DNA of 64,000 bases, from NCBI RefSeq assembly GCF_015694425.1, contig NZ_JADQDN010000008.1, forward strand, positions 62,001-126,000, written 5' to 3'. The first letter of the stretch is position 1; every line of letters starts with the position of its first letter. The notes under the pieces are model-generated. The model saw nothing but the letters and a program-made list of their open reading frames with translations, searched no databases and was not told the origin of the DNA. This DNA is from Microvirga terrestris (lineage in GTDB: Bacteria > Pseudomonadota > Alphaproteobacteria > Rhizobiales > Beijerinckiaceae). Below are positions 27,336 to 36,840 of this stretch, in pieces. Made by a program: the position numbers and the translations under genes.

Positions 27336-27713
27336 TTACTCGGCTGCAGCCTGGGGCTTCTTCTCGGCGCGCTCGGTGATACGGGCCGACTTACCGCGAC
27401 GGTCGCGCAGGTAGTACAGCTTGGCGCGGCGGACGGCGCCACGGCGCACGACCTTGATCGAGTCGACGTTCGGCGAATAGATCGGGAACACGCGCTCGAC
27501 GCCTTCGCCATAGGAAATCTTGCGAACCGTGAAGCTCTCCTGAAGGCCGCCGCCAGAACGGGCGATGCAGACGCCTTCATAGGCCTGGATACGCGAACGC
27601 TCGCCTTCCTTCACCTTCACGTTGACGATGACGGTGTCGCCGGGCTGGAAATCGGGAATGGTCTTGGCGAGCTTAGCGATCTGCTCCTGCTCGATCTGCT
27701 GAATGAGGTTCAT
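27336..27713 (-). CDS. rplS: 50S ribosomal protein L19
   Basis: 125 residues from the second of two close ATGs (GGAG lies 8 bases before it). The sequence [26 protein letters not shown] and [25 protein letters not shown] are canonical L19 at the 30S-50S interface. The C-terminal Lys/Ala tail is typical of alphaproteobacteria. It is normally next to trmD; here a 3.3-kb block lies between them. Confidence 0.97.
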   Translation of the reverse strand: MNLIQQIEQEQIAKLAKTIPDFQPGDTVIVNVKVKEGERSRIQAYEGVCIARSGGGLQESFTVRKISYGEGVERVFPIYSPNVDSIKVVRRGAVRRAKLYYLRDRRGKSARITERAEKKPQAAAE

Positions 27714-27828
27714 GGTCATTACTCCTGCCGTTGCATGGCCTCAGGGCAAGCCCCGGACCCGCTGGATTTCGGCGTCCTGTTTTAAGTTGAGGCCGCGCCT
27801 ATACAGGAGTTTGGGGGGGTTGTCGAGC

Positions 27829-28500
27829 CTACGGGCGTGCGGCAGACCCAACCTCAGCAAACAGGTACCGCTCGAACCAGTCCGGAAATGACCTTGCGAG
27901 CGCTCGCGGCCCTTCCAACGTGAGACCCATCCGTTGCGCGTCAGAAAAGCTCGCATCGCCGCGCCACCAGGCGACCAGTGCAGGCAGGCGGGCGCGAACT
28001 CGAAGCGGCTCCGGAAAACCGGGGTTCTGGGTGCAGAATGAGACCTCGGCCTCTTTCAGCAGCAGGAAGCGCGGCTGGCGCTGCCCCTCGATCTCGAAGC
28101 GGATGACGAAAGGCTCCTTCGGCAGCGCTGCCACGCGCACCCGCCGCTGCATGTCGACGAGCAGAGGCTCAAGGTCGAGATCCTCGTCCTCAGCCTGCCG
28201 CGGCAGCCAGCGCTGACCCCAGGTGCCGAGTGCGCTCACGATGCCCATCAGTTCCCGGCCGGCCTCGGTGAGCGCATATTCAGGGCCATGCCCACCCTCG
28301 ATGCGCGACACGGCACCTGCCTGCACCAGCGCCTGCAGGCGCTCGGACAGCATGGTGCGGGAGATGCGCGGGATGCCACGCCGGATGTCGTTGAAACGGC
28401 GGCTGCCGCAGAGAAGCTCGCGCGCCACGAGAAGGGTCCAGCGACCGCCGATCGCCTCATGGGCGCGGGCCACGGAACAGAATTGACCGTAATCTGCCAT
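27829..28500 (-). CDS. HxlR-family transcriptional regulator with C-terminal domain
   Basis: 223 residues from ATG 28498-28500. An N-terminal winged helix (about 1-105) of HxlR type is visible in GGRWTLLVARELLCGSRRFNDI and LSERLQALVQAG. An extra ~110-residue C-terminal part resembles an SCP2/sterol-carrier-like domain found in some HxlR regulators. It is divergent from the cysteine-synthase-like gene at 28605, which is its most likely target along with itself. Confidence 0.83.
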   Translation of the reverse strand: MADYGQFCSVARAHEAIGGRWTLLVARELLCGSRRFNDIRRGIPRISRTMLSERLQALVQAGAVSRIEGGHGPEYALTEAGRELMGIVSALGTWGQRWLPRQAEDEDLDLEPLLVDMQRRVRVAALPKEPFVIRFEIEGQRQPRFLLLKEAEVSFCTQNPGFPEPLRVRARLPALVAWWRGDASFSDAQRMGLTLEGPRALARSFPDWFERYLFAEVGSAARP

Positions 28501-28604
28501 GAGCGATGCGCTACCATGGCGGTCAGAGGTCGGAAAGTCCAGATTCCGGACCTGACGGGCTGCCCAGGCCGGTCTAACCAGAATGCACATTTCGGATAGC
28601 ACCC

Positions 28605-29558
28605 ATGACCGCACAATTCCGCACCATTCTCGGTCGTATCGGCAACACCTCGCTGATCCCCCTGCGCCACATCGTGCCGGCCAATGGCGCCCGCATTCTG
28701 CTGAAGCTGGAGAACGAGAATCCCACCGGCAGCATGAAGGACCGGATGGCGCTTGCCATGATCGAGGCGGCAGAGGCCGATGGACGCCTTAAACCCGGCG
28801 GCTCCGTGGTCGAATATACCGGCGGCAGCACGGGGGTGTCCCTGTCGCTTGTTTGCGCCGTGAAGGGATACCCGCTCGACGTCGTGACCTCGGACGCCTT
28901 TTCACGCGAAAAGCTCGACCACATGCGGCTGCTTGGCGCGAAGCTTCACATCGTGGAGAGCGACAGCGGGCGCATGACCGAAAAGCTTACTAAGGACATG
29001 ATCGAGCAGGCGCGCATCATCGCGGACGCGAAGGGCTCCTTCTGGACCGACCAGATGAAGAACCGGGACCAGCTCGCCGCCTACCATCGGATGGCCGACG
29101 AGATCTGGGAGCAGACGGGCGGCCGAATCAACGGCTTCGTCCAGAGCGTGGGCACGGCGGCTTCGTTGCGTGGCATTGCCGAGGGGTTGCGCCACCATCG
29201 CGACGATATCCGGATCGTCGCCGTCGAGCCTGCCGAGTCCGCGGTGCTGTCAGGCGGCTCGTCTGGCGCGCACAAGATTGACGGAGTGGGTGCGGGCTAT
29301 GTGGTGCCGCTTTGGCAACGGAGCGTCGCCGACGGCATCGAGCGGGTCTCGACCGAGGATGCCATGGCCATGGCGTTCCGGCTTGCCCGCGAGGAAGGCC
29401 TGTTCGCCGGCAGCTCCACCGGCGCCAACGTGGTTGCGGCCTTGAGGCTCTCCGAACGGCTCGGGCCGGATGCCACCATCGTCACGGTCATGTGCGATAC
29501 GGGCATGAAATACCTGAAGACCTTCGGGGCGAGGCTCGCAGCAGGTGCATCCACCTGA
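28605..29558 (+). CDS. Cysteine synthase-like PLP enzyme
   Basis: 317 residues of the cysteine synthase/cystathionine beta-synthase fold type II family. PLP lysine K45 lies in TGSMKDRMA, followed by EYTGGSTGVSLS (CysK has TSGNTG here), the phosphate loop GTAASLRG and a C-terminal EEGLFAGSSTGANV. The altered substrate loop suggests a CysK paralogue with a different nucleophile or substrate. Start ATG 28605 with weak ribosome-binding signal. Divergent from the HxlR gene. Confidence 0.82.
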   Translation: MTAQFRTILGRIGNTSLIPLRHIVPANGARILLKLENENPTGSMKDRMALAMIEAAEADGRLKPGGSVVEYTGGSTGVSLSLVCAVKGYPLDVVTSDAFSREKLDHMRLLGAKLHIVESDSGRMTEKLTKDMIEQARIIADAKGSFWTDQMKNRDQLAAYHRMADEIWEQTGGRINGFVQSVGTAASLRGIAEGLRHHRDDIRIVAVEPAESAVLSGGSSGAHKIDGVGAGYVVPLWQRSVADGIERVSTEDAMAMAFRLAREEGLFAGSSTGANVVAALRLSERLGPDATIVTVMCDTGMKYLKTFGARLAAGAST

Positions 29559-29562
29559 TCGT

Positions 29563-30039
29563 TCAGCGAATGGGAGGCAATCGGCGCTTGATCGGAGATG
29601 CCTTGACGATGGAGGTGCTGGTCTGCGCCCGTTGCGCAATCCGCTCCAGGATCGGATCGAGCTCGTCGATGGAGCGCAGGAGATAGCGCGCCACGAAGCA
29701 ATCGTCCCCCGTCACCTTATCGCATTCGATGACCTCGGGGCTCTCGATGAGGAGTCTCTCCACGTGGTGCAGTTGCCCCGGCAGGGGCCGGATGCGCACG
29801 ATGGCCGTGAGGGTGTAGCCCAGGGCCTTCGGGTCGAGTTCGACCGTATAGGCGCTGACCACGCCGTCCTCCTCCAGCCGCCGCAGCCGCTCCGCAACGC
29901 TCGGGGGCGAGAGGCCCACGCTCCGGGCGAGTTCCGCATGGGACAGCCTGGCATTGTCGCTGAGGAGCGCGATCAATGCCTGATCGATCTCGTCCAGACC
30001 TGAATTTTTGGTTTTAAGGTTTTTTGCGAAAACCGCCAT
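29563..30039 (-). CDS. Lrp/AsnC-family transcriptional regulator
   Basis: 158 residues from ATG 30037-30039. The N-terminal helix-turn-helix LDEIDQALIALLSDNARLSHAELARSVGLSPPSVAERLRRLEEDGVV is textbook Lrp, followed by a RAM/AsnC ligand domain. Lrp-type proteins sense amino acids. It is divergent from an EamA-type exporter gene at 30137, a common arrangement for regulator-exporter pairs, so the 97-base gap is a likely operator region. Confidence 0.9.
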   Translation of the reverse strand: MAVFAKNLKTKNSGLDEIDQALIALLSDNARLSHAELARSVGLSPPSVAERLRRLEEDGVVSAYTVELDPKALGYTLTAIVRIRPLPGQLHHVERLLIESPEVIECDKVTGDDCFVARYLLRSIDELDPILERIAQRAQTSTSIVKASPIKRRLPPIR

Positions 30040-30136
30040 TGCTTCGAAGCCTGAACGTTCAAACTGCTTTCGATCCTGAAAGTACGCCGACTTTGGCGAA
30101 AGATAAAGTTCTGCCCTCATCGCAGGAGGTGCAGCC

Positions 30137-31045
30137 ATGAGATCGCAAATCGGATTGTCGGGACGCTTGGAGATGATCGCCGCGATGGCGCTCTCGGGCA
30201 CCATCGGGTACTTCGTCGTGGAATCCGGCCAGAGCGTGTGGAACGTGGTGTTCTTCCGCTGCCTGTTCGGGGCCCTGAGCTTGTTCGCCTATTGCTGGGC
30301 CAAAGGCATGCTCGTGCCTTGGCCTTTCTCGACCCAGACGCTGATGCTCGCACTTTTAAGCGGCGCGGCCATCGTGCTCAACTGGGTGCTGCTGTTCTCG
30401 TCCTACGGGCATGCGTCGATTTCGATCGCGACGGCCGTCTACAACACCCAGCCCTTCTTCCTGATCCTGCTCGGGATGATCCTGTTCGGCGAGCGGCCGA
30501 CGGGAGACGCGCTCGGCTTCATCGCGCTTGCCTTCGTGGGCCTTCTGATGGTCACCCAGGTCGAGGCCGGCGGTCTCTCCTGGAGCAGCGGCTACATGAC
30601 CGGGCTTCTGCAGGCTTTGGGCGCGGCCTTCCTCTATGCGGTGGCGTCCGTCATCGTGAAACAGCTCAAAGGCATCCCGCCGCATGTGATCGCGCTCGTG
30701 CAAGCCATGCTCGGCACCCTGATGCTTCTGCCGCTGGCCGACTTCTCCAGCCTGCCGATGGAATTCCTGCAATGGGGATACCTCGCGGTGCTCGGTGTGG
30801 TGCACACCGGCATCATGTACATTCTGCTCTACGCGGCGCTCCAGAAGCTGCCGACACCGGTGATCGCCGTGCTCTCTTTCATTTATCCGGCCGTTGCGAT
30901 TCTCGTCGACTACCTGGCCTATGGCCGCGACCTGTCGCTCGGCCAGTGGAGCGGCATTTTACTCATCCTGCTCGGCAGCGCCGGGGTGAACCTGAAGTGG
31001 CGCCTCGGATTCACGCGTCCGGTGATCAGTTCCGCTCGGACGTGA
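30137..31045 (+). CDS. EamA/DMT-family transporter
   Basis: 302 residues, about ten predicted transmembrane helices in two EamA repeats (about 10-140 and 155-290). Typical segments are [25 protein letters not shown] and [23 protein letters not shown] transporters of this type export amino acids or metabolites. AGGAGG precedes the ATG. Divergent Lrp-type regulator suggests control by an amino acid. The 3' end overlaps convergent trmD by 20 bases. Confidence 0.88.
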   Translation: MRSQIGLSGRLEMIAAMALSGTIGYFVVESGQSVWNVVFFRCLFGALSLFAYCWAKGMLVPWPFSTQTLMLALLSGAAIVLNWVLLFSSYGHASISIATAVYNTQPFFLILLGMILFGERPTGDALGFIALAFVGLLMVTQVEAGGLSWSSGYMTGLLQALGAAFLYAVASVIVKQLKGIPPHVIALVQAMLGTLMLLPLADFSSLPMEFLQWGYLAVLGVVHTGIMYILLYAALQKLPTPVIAVLSFIYPAVAILVDYLAYGRDLSLGQWSGILLILLGSAGVNLKWRLGFTRPVISSART

Positions 31046-31718
31046 GTAGATCGGGGCGCCGCTCGCGGGTGATGCGCTCCGATTCCTCTCGCCGCCAGCG
31101 CTCAATCATGGCGTGATTGCCGGAGAGCAGCACGTCGGGGATGGGCCGACCCTCCCATTCGCGGGGCCTTGTGTAGTGTGGATACTCGAGGCGGTTCGAC
31201 TCGAAGCTTTCCTCGGTCCCCGACGCCTCCTTGCCCATAACGCCGGGCAGAAGCCGCACGCATGAATCGAGCACGATCATGGCGGCCATCTCGCCGCCGG
31301 AGAGCACGTAGTCGCCGATCGACACCTCTTGCAGCCCACGGGCCTCGATCACCCGCTCGTCCACGCCCTCGAACCGGCCGCACACGATGACGACGCCCGG
31401 ACCGGCAGCAAGCTCGCGTACGTAACTTTGCGTGAGCGGTTTTCCGCGCGGGCTCATGAGCAGCTTGGGACGCGGATCATGTGCGGGAACATTGGCATCG
31501 ATGGCAGAGGCCAGCACGTCGCAGCGGATCACCATGCCGGGACCGCCGCCCGCCGGCGTATCGTCGACCGTGCGGTGACGGCCGAGGCCATGGTCGCGGA
31601 TGTTCTTCGCCTCGAGCGACCACACGCCGCGTGCCAGCGCATCGCCGGAGAGCGACATCCCGAGCGGTCCGGGGAACATATCCGGATAGAGCGTGAGGAT
31701 GGTGGCGGAAAAGCTCAC
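31026..31718 (-). CDS. trmD: tRNA (guanine-N1)-methyltransferase
   Basis: 230 residues. Trefoil-knot SAM site motifs are [16 protein letters not shown] and [10 protein letters not shown]; the [16 protein letters not shown] segment binds tRNA. It forms m1G37 in tRNAs reading CUN, CCN and CGG codons. The start is a GTG that overlaps the rimM stop (GTGA), so it is coupled to rimM. The rpsP-rimM-trmD order is standard; rplS is displaced. Confidence 0.96.
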   Translation of the reverse strand: MSFSATILTLYPDMFPGPLGMSLSGDALARGVWSLEAKNIRDHGLGRHRTVDDTPAGGGPGMVIRCDVLASAIDANVPAHDPRPKLLMSPRGKPLTQSYVRELAAGPGVVIVCGRFEGVDERVIEARGLQEVSIGDYVLSGGEMAAMIVLDSCVRLLPGVMGKEASGTEESFESNRLEYPHYTRPREWEGRPIPDVLLSGNHAMIERWRREESERITRERRPDLLTSERN

Positions 31719-32422
31719 GCCTCGTCCTCAGGTTGAGGTTTGGCCGGCTCGAACAGATCATCGGGCGGCACTGCCACGATGCGCTTTGCCGCGATGTCAA
31801 CAACAGGCACGAAGGCCTTGGTGAACGGCAGAAATGCTGTGGGGCCTTTTGGCGCCGGGGCGATTTCGAGAAGGTCGCCACCGCCGTAATTGGGCACGGC
31901 CACAACACTGCCGATCACGTCACCGGCCTCGTTTTGAACCGGAAGTCCGATCAGGTCGGCGAGCAGAAACTCGTCCTCCTCGTCGGGCGGGGGAAGCTTG
32001 TCGCGCTCCACATGGAGCTGCACGCGGTTGAGGGCTTCAGCGGCCTCGCGCGTCGTCACGCTGTCGACAATGGCGATGAGCATATCGGGGGCGCCGCCGG
32101 GGGCGGTGCGCACGCTTTTCAGGGAATAGGTTTTGCCGTTGCTGGCGATGAGTGGACGGTAATCGGCAATCGCCTGCGGATCGCCCGTATGGGATTTCAG
32201 CCGCACCTCGCCCTTGAGGCCATGCGCGCGACCGAATTCGGCCACGAGGACGAGGTCGTTTCTGACAAGCTCGAGTCTACCCTCCTCCCCCTTGTGGGGA
32301 GGAGATGGAGGTGGGGGTGTAAGCGCACCCTTCGATAAGTTTGCGCTGGCACCCCCACCCCTGCCCCTCCCCACAAGGGGGAGGGGTGAGGCAGGGCGCT
32401 GATTAGATCGCCCCTTCTTCAT
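31715..32422 (-). CDS. rimM: Ribosome maturation factor RimM with repeat-encoded N-terminal insert
   Basis: 235 residues as read. The RimM domain proper starts at about residue 56 ([20 protein letters not shown]) and continues through the PRC-barrel ([21 protein letters not shown]) to the C terminus. RimM binds S19 and helps 30S maturation. Residues ~10-48 are encoded by a family A palindromic repeat and are Pro/Gly-rich ([16 protein letters not shown]). The ATG at 32420-32422, five bases after the rpsP stop, looks like the original start, and the element has been inserted in frame behind it. The alternative is initiation at GTG 32245, downstream of the repeat. Confidence 0.9.
   Translation of the reverse strand: MKKGRSNQRPASPLPLVGRGRGGGASANLSKGALTPPPPSPPHKGEEGRLELVRNDLVLVAEFGRAHGLKGEVRLKSHTGDPQAIADYRPLIASNGKTYSLKSVRTAPGGAPDMLIAIVDSVTTREAAEALNRVQLHVERDKLPPPDEEDEFLLADLIGLPVQNEAGDVIGSVVAVPNYGGGDLLEIAPAPKGPTAFLPFTKAFVPVVDIAAKRIVAVPPDDLFEPAKPQPEDEA
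32280..32395. repeat. Palindromic repeat family A, copy inside rimM
   Basis: CCCTCCTCCCCCTTGTGGGG and a GGTGGGGGTGTAAGCG arm, about 35 bases of centre, then CACCCCCACCCC and CTCCCCACAAGGGGGAGG in inverse orientation. It is wholly within the open reading frame of rimM and carries no stop codon in that frame. Same family as 197-308, 8840-8961 and 34892-35012. Confidence 0.88.
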
Positions 32423-32427
32423 GAGCC

Positions 32428-32793
32428 TTACGCAGCCTCGCCTTCACCGGCAGGAGCGGCAGCCGCGGCAGCCTTGGCGTCGGCGCGCTCCTGGGACTTC
32501 TTGCCAGGCACCGCCTTCTCAGGGTTGTTGCGGGCCGGACGCTTCAGGAGGCCGGCGGCATCGAGGAAGCGCAGGACGCGGTCGGTCGGCTGGGCGCCCT
32601 TGGCGAGCCAGGCCTGGATCTTCTCGGTCTCGAGAACGACGCGGCCGGCGTCATCCTTCGGCTTCATCGGGTCGTAGGTGCCGACCTTCTCGATGAAACG
32701 GCCATCGCGCGGAGAGCGCGAGTCGGCGACAACAATGCGGTAGTAGGGACGCTTCTTCGCACCACCACGGGTGAGACGGATCTTCAGGGACAT
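32428..32793 (-). CDS. rpsP: 30S ribosomal protein S16
   Basis: 121 residues. [20 protein letters not shown] and [13 protein letters not shown] are canonical S16, followed by an Ala/Lys-rich C-terminal tail typical of alphaproteobacteria. It lies between ffh and rimM on the same strand and the three are probably one transcript. Start ATG 32791-32793. Confidence 0.97.
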   Translation of the reverse strand: MSLKIRLTRGGAKKRPYYRIVVADSRSPRDGRFIEKVGTYDPMKPKDDAGRVVLETEKIQAWLAKGAQPTDRVLRFLDAAGLLKRPARNNPEKAVPGKKSQERADAKAAAAAAPAGEGEAA

Positions 32794-32860
32794 GGATACT
32801 CCTTTTGGTGTCCTGTGATCAAACCTTGTGCCGCTCCGGATCAGCCCAGAACGACAAAAC

Positions 32861-34411
32861 CTATTTCTTCTTCCCGAATGGGAAGCCGCCGATGCCGGGA
32901 AGACCCGGGATCTTAGCCCCACCCAGACCGGGCAGGCCCGGCACGCCCTTCGGCATAGACGGAAGACCGCCGCTGCCGGGGAAGTCGGGCAGCTTGCCGC
33001 CCATCTGCTTCTGCAGGGCCTCGATCTGCTCCGGCGTCGGCTGGGGCATGCCGCCCATGCCGCCGCCGAGGCCGAACATCTTGCCGAGCTGGCCGGCCAT
33101 GCCTTTGCCCTTGCCGCCACCCATCATCTTCATCATGTCGGCCATCTGACGGTGCATCTTGAGCAGCTTGTTGATGTCCTCGACCTTCATGCCGGCACCG
33201 GCCGCGATGCGCTTCTTGCGCGAGGCCTTGAGGATGTCGGGGTTGCGGCGCTCGGCCGGGGTCATGGAATCGATGAGCGCGCGCTGGCGCTTGATGACCT
33301 TGTCGTCGAGATTGGCGTTCTCGAGCTGCGACTTCATTTTGGCGATGCCAGGCAGCATGCCGAGCATCCCGCCGATGCCGCCGATCTTTTCCATTTGGCT
33401 AAGCTGGTCGCGCAGGTCTTCGAGATCGAACTTGCCCTTGCGCATCTTGTCGGCCATGCGCTGGGCTTTTTCGGCATCGAAATTCTCGGCAGCCTTTTCC
33501 ACCAGCGAGACGATGTCGCCCATGCCAAGGATGCGGTTGGCAACGCGCGACGGATGAAACTCCTCGAGCGCGTCGACCTTCTCGCCCGTACCGATGAGCT
33601 TGATCGGCTTGCCGGTGACGGCACGCATCGACAGAGCAGCACCGCCGCGGGCATCGCCGTCCATTCTCGTCAGCACGATGCCGGTAACGCCGAGACGCTG
33701 GTCGAAGGCGCGAGCGGTGTTGACCGCGTCCTGGCCAGTGAGCGCATCGGCGACGAGCAGCACCTCATGCGGGCCGGTGGCAGTGCGCACCTCGGCGGCC
33801 TCCACCATCAGGGCCTCGTCCACGGTGACGCGACCGGCGGTGTCGAGCATGACCACGTCGTAGCCGCCGAGGCGGGCCGCCTCCATGGCACGCCGGGCGA
33901 TCTGCACCGCCGACTGGCCGGCGACGATCGGCAGCGTGTCGACGCCCACCTGCTTGCCCAGCACCGCAAGCTGTTCCATGGCGGCCGGGCGGCGGGTGTC
34001 GAGGGAGGCCATGAGCACCTTGCGGTTCTCGCGATCCTTCAGGCGCCGGGCAATCTTGGCCGTGGTGGTCGTCTTACCAGAGCCCTGCAGGCCGACCATG
34101 AGGATACCCACCGGCGGGACCGCGTTGAGGCTGATCACCTCCGCATCCGCGCCTAGCATCTCCACGAGCTGGTCGTGGACGATCTTGACCACCTGCTGGC
34201 CTGGCGAAACGGACTTGACCACTTCGGCACCGACCGCACGGGCGCGCACCTTGTCGGTGAACGAGCGCACGACTTCGAGGGCGACGTCCGCCTCGAGAAG
34301 GGCGCGGCGGACCTCACGCAGGGCCGCGTTGACATCTTCCTCGGTGAGAGCGCCGCGGCGCGTCAGCCCGTTGAGGATACTGGAAAGCTTATCGGAAAGG
34401 CCTTCGAACAT
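32861..34411 (-). CDS. ffh: Signal recognition particle protein Ffh
   Basis: About 516 residues. NG domain: P-loop [22 protein letters not shown], and [15 protein letters not shown]. The M domain (about 325-430) binds 4.5S RNA and signal sequences, and a Gly/Met/Pro-rich tail (GGMGGMPQP) ends the protein. It targets nascent membrane proteins to FtsY, encoded at 41596 in this window. The start is ATG 34409-34411 or the GTG two codons upstream, which overlaps the stop of the preceding small gene (GTGA). Confidence 0.96.
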   Translation of the reverse strand: MFEGLSDKLSSILNGLTRRGALTEEDVNAALREVRRALLEADVALEVVRSFTDKVRARAVGAEVVKSVSPGQQVVKIVHDQLVEMLGADAEVISLNAVPPVGILMVGLQGSGKTTTTAKIARRLKDRENRKVLMASLDTRRPAAMEQLAVLGKQVGVDTLPIVAGQSAVQIARRAMEAARLGGYDVVMLDTAGRVTVDEALMVEAAEVRTATGPHEVLLVADALTGQDAVNTARAFDQRLGVTGIVLTRMDGDARGGAALSMRAVTGKPIKLIGTGEKVDALEEFHPSRVANRILGMGDIVSLVEKAAENFDAEKAQRMADKMRKGKFDLEDLRDQLSQMEKIGGIGGMLGMLPGIAKMKSQLENANLDDKVIKRQRALIDSMTPAERRNPDILKASRKKRIAAGAGMKVEDINKLLKMHRQMADMMKMMGGGKGKGMAGQLGKMFGLGGGMGGMPQPTPEQIEALQKQMGGKLPDFPGSGGLPSMPKGVPGLPGLGGAKIPGLPGIGGFPFGKKK

Positions 34412-34413
34412 GA

Positions 34414-34629
34414 TCACTCAATTCCTCTTGCGATGAGAGGTACATCGCGATCCTCAAGGGCTTTTTCAAAGTGGCTTATGGCCGCCTCGAACTTGTCGCG
34501 GCAACCGGGATTGCAGAAGCCGACCACCTCGCCGCGATAGAGGGTGAGCGAATCCGCCGCGATCGGCTTCCCCGACCACGGGCAGGTCTTGTTGATCGCG
34601 TCCTCGATGCGCAAGATCTTGTCCGACAT
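34414..34629 (-). CDS. Small Cys-containing protein (TRASH/YHS-like) of unknown function
   Basis: 71 residues. It has a CPWSGKPI segment and FCNPGCRDKFEAAI, a spacing of cysteines that resembles metal-binding TRASH/YHS-type treble clefs, but I cannot assign a family with certainty. Its stop overlaps the upstream GTG of ffh, indicating that it is translated together with ffh. It could be an accessory metal-sensing or cofactor protein. Confidence 0.75.
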   Translation of the reverse strand: MSDKILRIEDAINKTCPWSGKPIAADSLTLYRGEVVGFCNPGCRDKFEAAISHFEKALEDRDVPLIARGIE

Positions 34630-34831
34630 CCACTACCATCCCAACGCGAGACCCAAATGAAAGCGCGCCCGAGGGCGCATCGCGCTGTCGGACGTTGACC
34701 TCCAGCCTCTCGGGCTGGTCGGCGGCTCAAAATGGGCTCGCTCTACAGATTTGCGGCCAGCGCTTAAGGGAGAAGGGCGCAAGAGTCAAGGAAAAGGCTG
34801 GAGCTGGAAAGTATTGAGGCCTTCAACCGCA

Positions 34832-35067
34832 GTCATCCCGGACGAAGCGCATCGCAGATCCGGGATCGTTGGACGAGTATAGTGGTACTCGCCCTCCTCC
34901 CCCTTGTGGGGAGGAGTTGGAGGTGGGGGTGTTGGCGCTTGGCCCTGATAGGTTGTCGCTCACACCCCCACCCCGGTCGCTACGCGACCACCCCTCCCCA
35001 CAAGGGGGAGGGAAAGAGAGCCAGATCCTGCACCCGATCCCGGATCGGCTGCGCCGTCCGGGATGAC
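34832..35067. repeat. Composite repeat: family A nested in family B palindrome (copy 2)
   Basis: Outer arms are GTCATCCCGGACGAAGCGCA at the left and TGCGCCGTCCGGGATGAC at the right. A complete family A element sits inside at about 34892-35012 (CCTCCTCCCCCTTGTGGGGA ... CTCCCCACAAGGGGGAGG). It takes up most of the 506-base gap between the ffh-side genes and the MBL hydrolase gene; in the rest of that gap (34630-34831) I see no gene or clear signal. Confidence 0.85.
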
Positions 35068-35135
35068 GCTGCGGGGCCTTGCCGATCCGCCTTGCCATCC
35101 CCACGCTTAAAGCTTCGCCGAGGATCCCTGCTCCG

Positions 35136-36200
35136 ATGAACCGCCGCACCTTGCTCAAAGCGCTTGGCCTCCCCGTCGTCGCCGTCACCGGGGCGCTGGG
35201 TTGGATGACCGCCGCGCGCTCGAAGAATCGCTACTACGAGGGACCCGTCAGCGACCATTTCGACGGGGTGCGGTTCTTCACGCCAGGCCAGCCGCAGGAC
35301 AAGGGACTGCTTGAGCTGGCACGCTGGCGGCTCGGTGGCGGACGCAAGGATTGGCCGGAGAGCTTCCCGAGCCCATTCAAGGACAAGCCCCCCGCCGAGG
35401 TGCGGGACCTGCGCTCGGCGCTCATCGGCCACGCGTCGTTTCTGATCCAGGCGGCCGGCCTCAACATCCTCATCGATCCGGTCTTCTCCGAGAAGGCGAG
35501 TCCCGTCTCCTTCGCCGGTCCGACGCGGGTCAATGCGCCTGGCATCGCCTTCGAGGACCTGCCGCCCATCCACGTGGTGCTGATCACCCACAATCATTAC
35601 GACCATCTCGATACCGAGACGTTGGGCCGGCTCTGGCAGCGTTTTCAGCCGAAATTCGTGGCGCCGCTAGGCAACGACGCGGTGATCCGGGCCGAGCATC
35701 CGGAGATCCCGGTTGAGACGCGCGACTGGGGCGGCTCGGTCGATCTTGGCAACGGCGTCACGGCCCATCTGGAGCCCGCCTATCACTGGTCGGCGCGGGG
35801 CATCAACGACCGGCGCATGGCGCTCTGGTGCGCCTATGTGCTCACGACACCGGAAGGCGTGATCTACCACATCGGCGATACGGGCTTCGGCGACGGCAAG
35901 ATCTTCCATGCCGTGCGCGAGCGTTTCGGCAAGCCCCGCCTCGCGCACCTGCCCATCGGCGCCTACGAGCCGCGCTGGTTCATGGAGCCGCAGCACATGA
36001 ACCCGGACGATGCCGTGAAGGTGTTGCGCATCGTCGAGGCCGAGCAGGCGCTGGGCCACCATTGGGGCACGTTCCGGCTCACCGACGAGGGCGTCGAGGA
36101 ACCGCTGCAGGAGCTGGCCGTCGCTTTGCAGACCGCCGAGATCCCGGAAGTCCGGTTCAGGGCGCTGCGGCCCGGCGAGGCATGGTCGCCGTCCGCATGA
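35136..36200 (+). CDS. MBL-fold metallohydrolase (NAPE-PLD/UlaG-like), exported or anchored
   Basis: 354 residues from ATG 35136. The N terminus MNRRTLLKALGLPVVAVTGA is a signal or membrane anchor with an RR pair. The metallo-beta-lactamase motif is THNHYDHLD, followed by HIGDTGFGDG and GHHWGTFRLTDE. This set matches the Beta-lactamase_B2 group that includes NAPE-hydrolysing phospholipase D and bacterial homologues. A phosphodiester lipid is one possible substrate. The 3' end overlaps the convergent HAD gene by 44 bases. Confidence 0.85.
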   Translation: MNRRTLLKALGLPVVAVTGALGWMTAARSKNRYYEGPVSDHFDGVRFFTPGQPQDKGLLELARWRLGGGRKDWPESFPSPFKDKPPAEVRDLRSALIGHASFLIQAAGLNILIDPVFSEKASPVSFAGPTRVNAPGIAFEDLPPIHVVLITHNHYDHLDTETLGRLWQRFQPKFVAPLGNDAVIRAEHPEIPVETRDWGGSVDLGNGVTAHLEPAYHWSARGINDRRMALWCAYVLTTPEGVIYHIGDTGFGDGKIFHAVRERFGKPRLAHLPIGAYEPRWFMEPQHMNPDDAVKVLRIVEAEQALGHHWGTFRLTDEGVEEPLQELAVALQTAEIPEVRFRALRPGEAWSPSA

Positions 36201-36840
36201 GGATCGGCTCCGCGAGGTCCTGCGGAGCATCCACGAGGCGGGCGACGCCTGCATCGAGCAGTTCCTGCCGGGAGCCGTAGCCCCAGGTCACGCCGATGCT
36301 TGCGAGCCCATTGGCCTTGGCCCCGATGGCATCGTGCTTCCGGTCGCCGATCATGACGGCATTCATCGGGTTGAAGCGCTCTTGCTCAAGAATGTGCCGG
36401 ATCAGATCGCGCTTATCCGCGTTGCGGTTGTCGAGTTCCGAGCCGTAGATCTCAGAGAAGAACCGCGACAGGTCGAAATGGTCGAGGATCCAGCGCGCGA
36501 AGACCTGGAGCTTCGACGTCGCCACATAGAGGCGGATGCCCCGCTCCTGCAGGTTCTGAAGCAAGGCCGGGATGCCCGCATAGACCTCGTTCTCGTACAG
36601 GCCGATAGCGCTGTAGCGTTCGCGATAGAGGCGCACGGCCTCCTGCACCTCGTCCGACCCGCCCAGAAGCTCCGTGAAGCCCGCGATCAGCGGCGGGCCG
36701 ATCATCCAGGTGAGGTCGTCCGCCTCGGGAATAGGACGTCCCAGTTTGCCCAGGGCATATTGGACCGAGCGGGTGATGCCGGTCTTCGGGTCCGTCAGGG
36801 TCCCGTCGAGGTCGAAGAGCGCGATCAACGCAGGCGTCAC
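36157..36840 (-). CDS. HAD-family hydrolase (phosphoglycolate-phosphatase/nucleotidase-like)
   Basis: 227 residues with the HAD motifs FDLDGTLTDP (nucleophile and acid Asp), VATSKLQ (Thr/Ser motif II), K143-region and MIGDRKHDAIGAKANG (motif IV). The alpha-helical cap between motif I and II is subclass I. Related proteins include Gph and pyrophosphatase PpaX; the substrate is not defined here. GTG start overlapping the stop of the upstream SRPBCC-like gene (GTGA). Confidence 0.86.
   Translation of the reverse strand: MTPALIALFDLDGTLTDPKTGITRSVQYALGKLGRPIPEADDLTWMIGPPLIAGFTELLGGSDEVQEAVRLYRERYSAIGLYENEVYAGIPALLQNLQERGIRLYVATSKLQVFARWILDHFDLSRFFSEIYGSELDNRNADKRDLIRHILEQERFNPMNAVMIGDRKHDAIGAKANGLASIGVTWGYGSRQELLDAGVARLVDAPQDLAEPILMRTATMPRRAAAP

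Noticed and set aside
34630..34831. 4.5S RNA gene near ffh
   Set aside because: I looked for the conserved SRP RNA tetraloop and symmetric loop region but could not recognise it in this gap.
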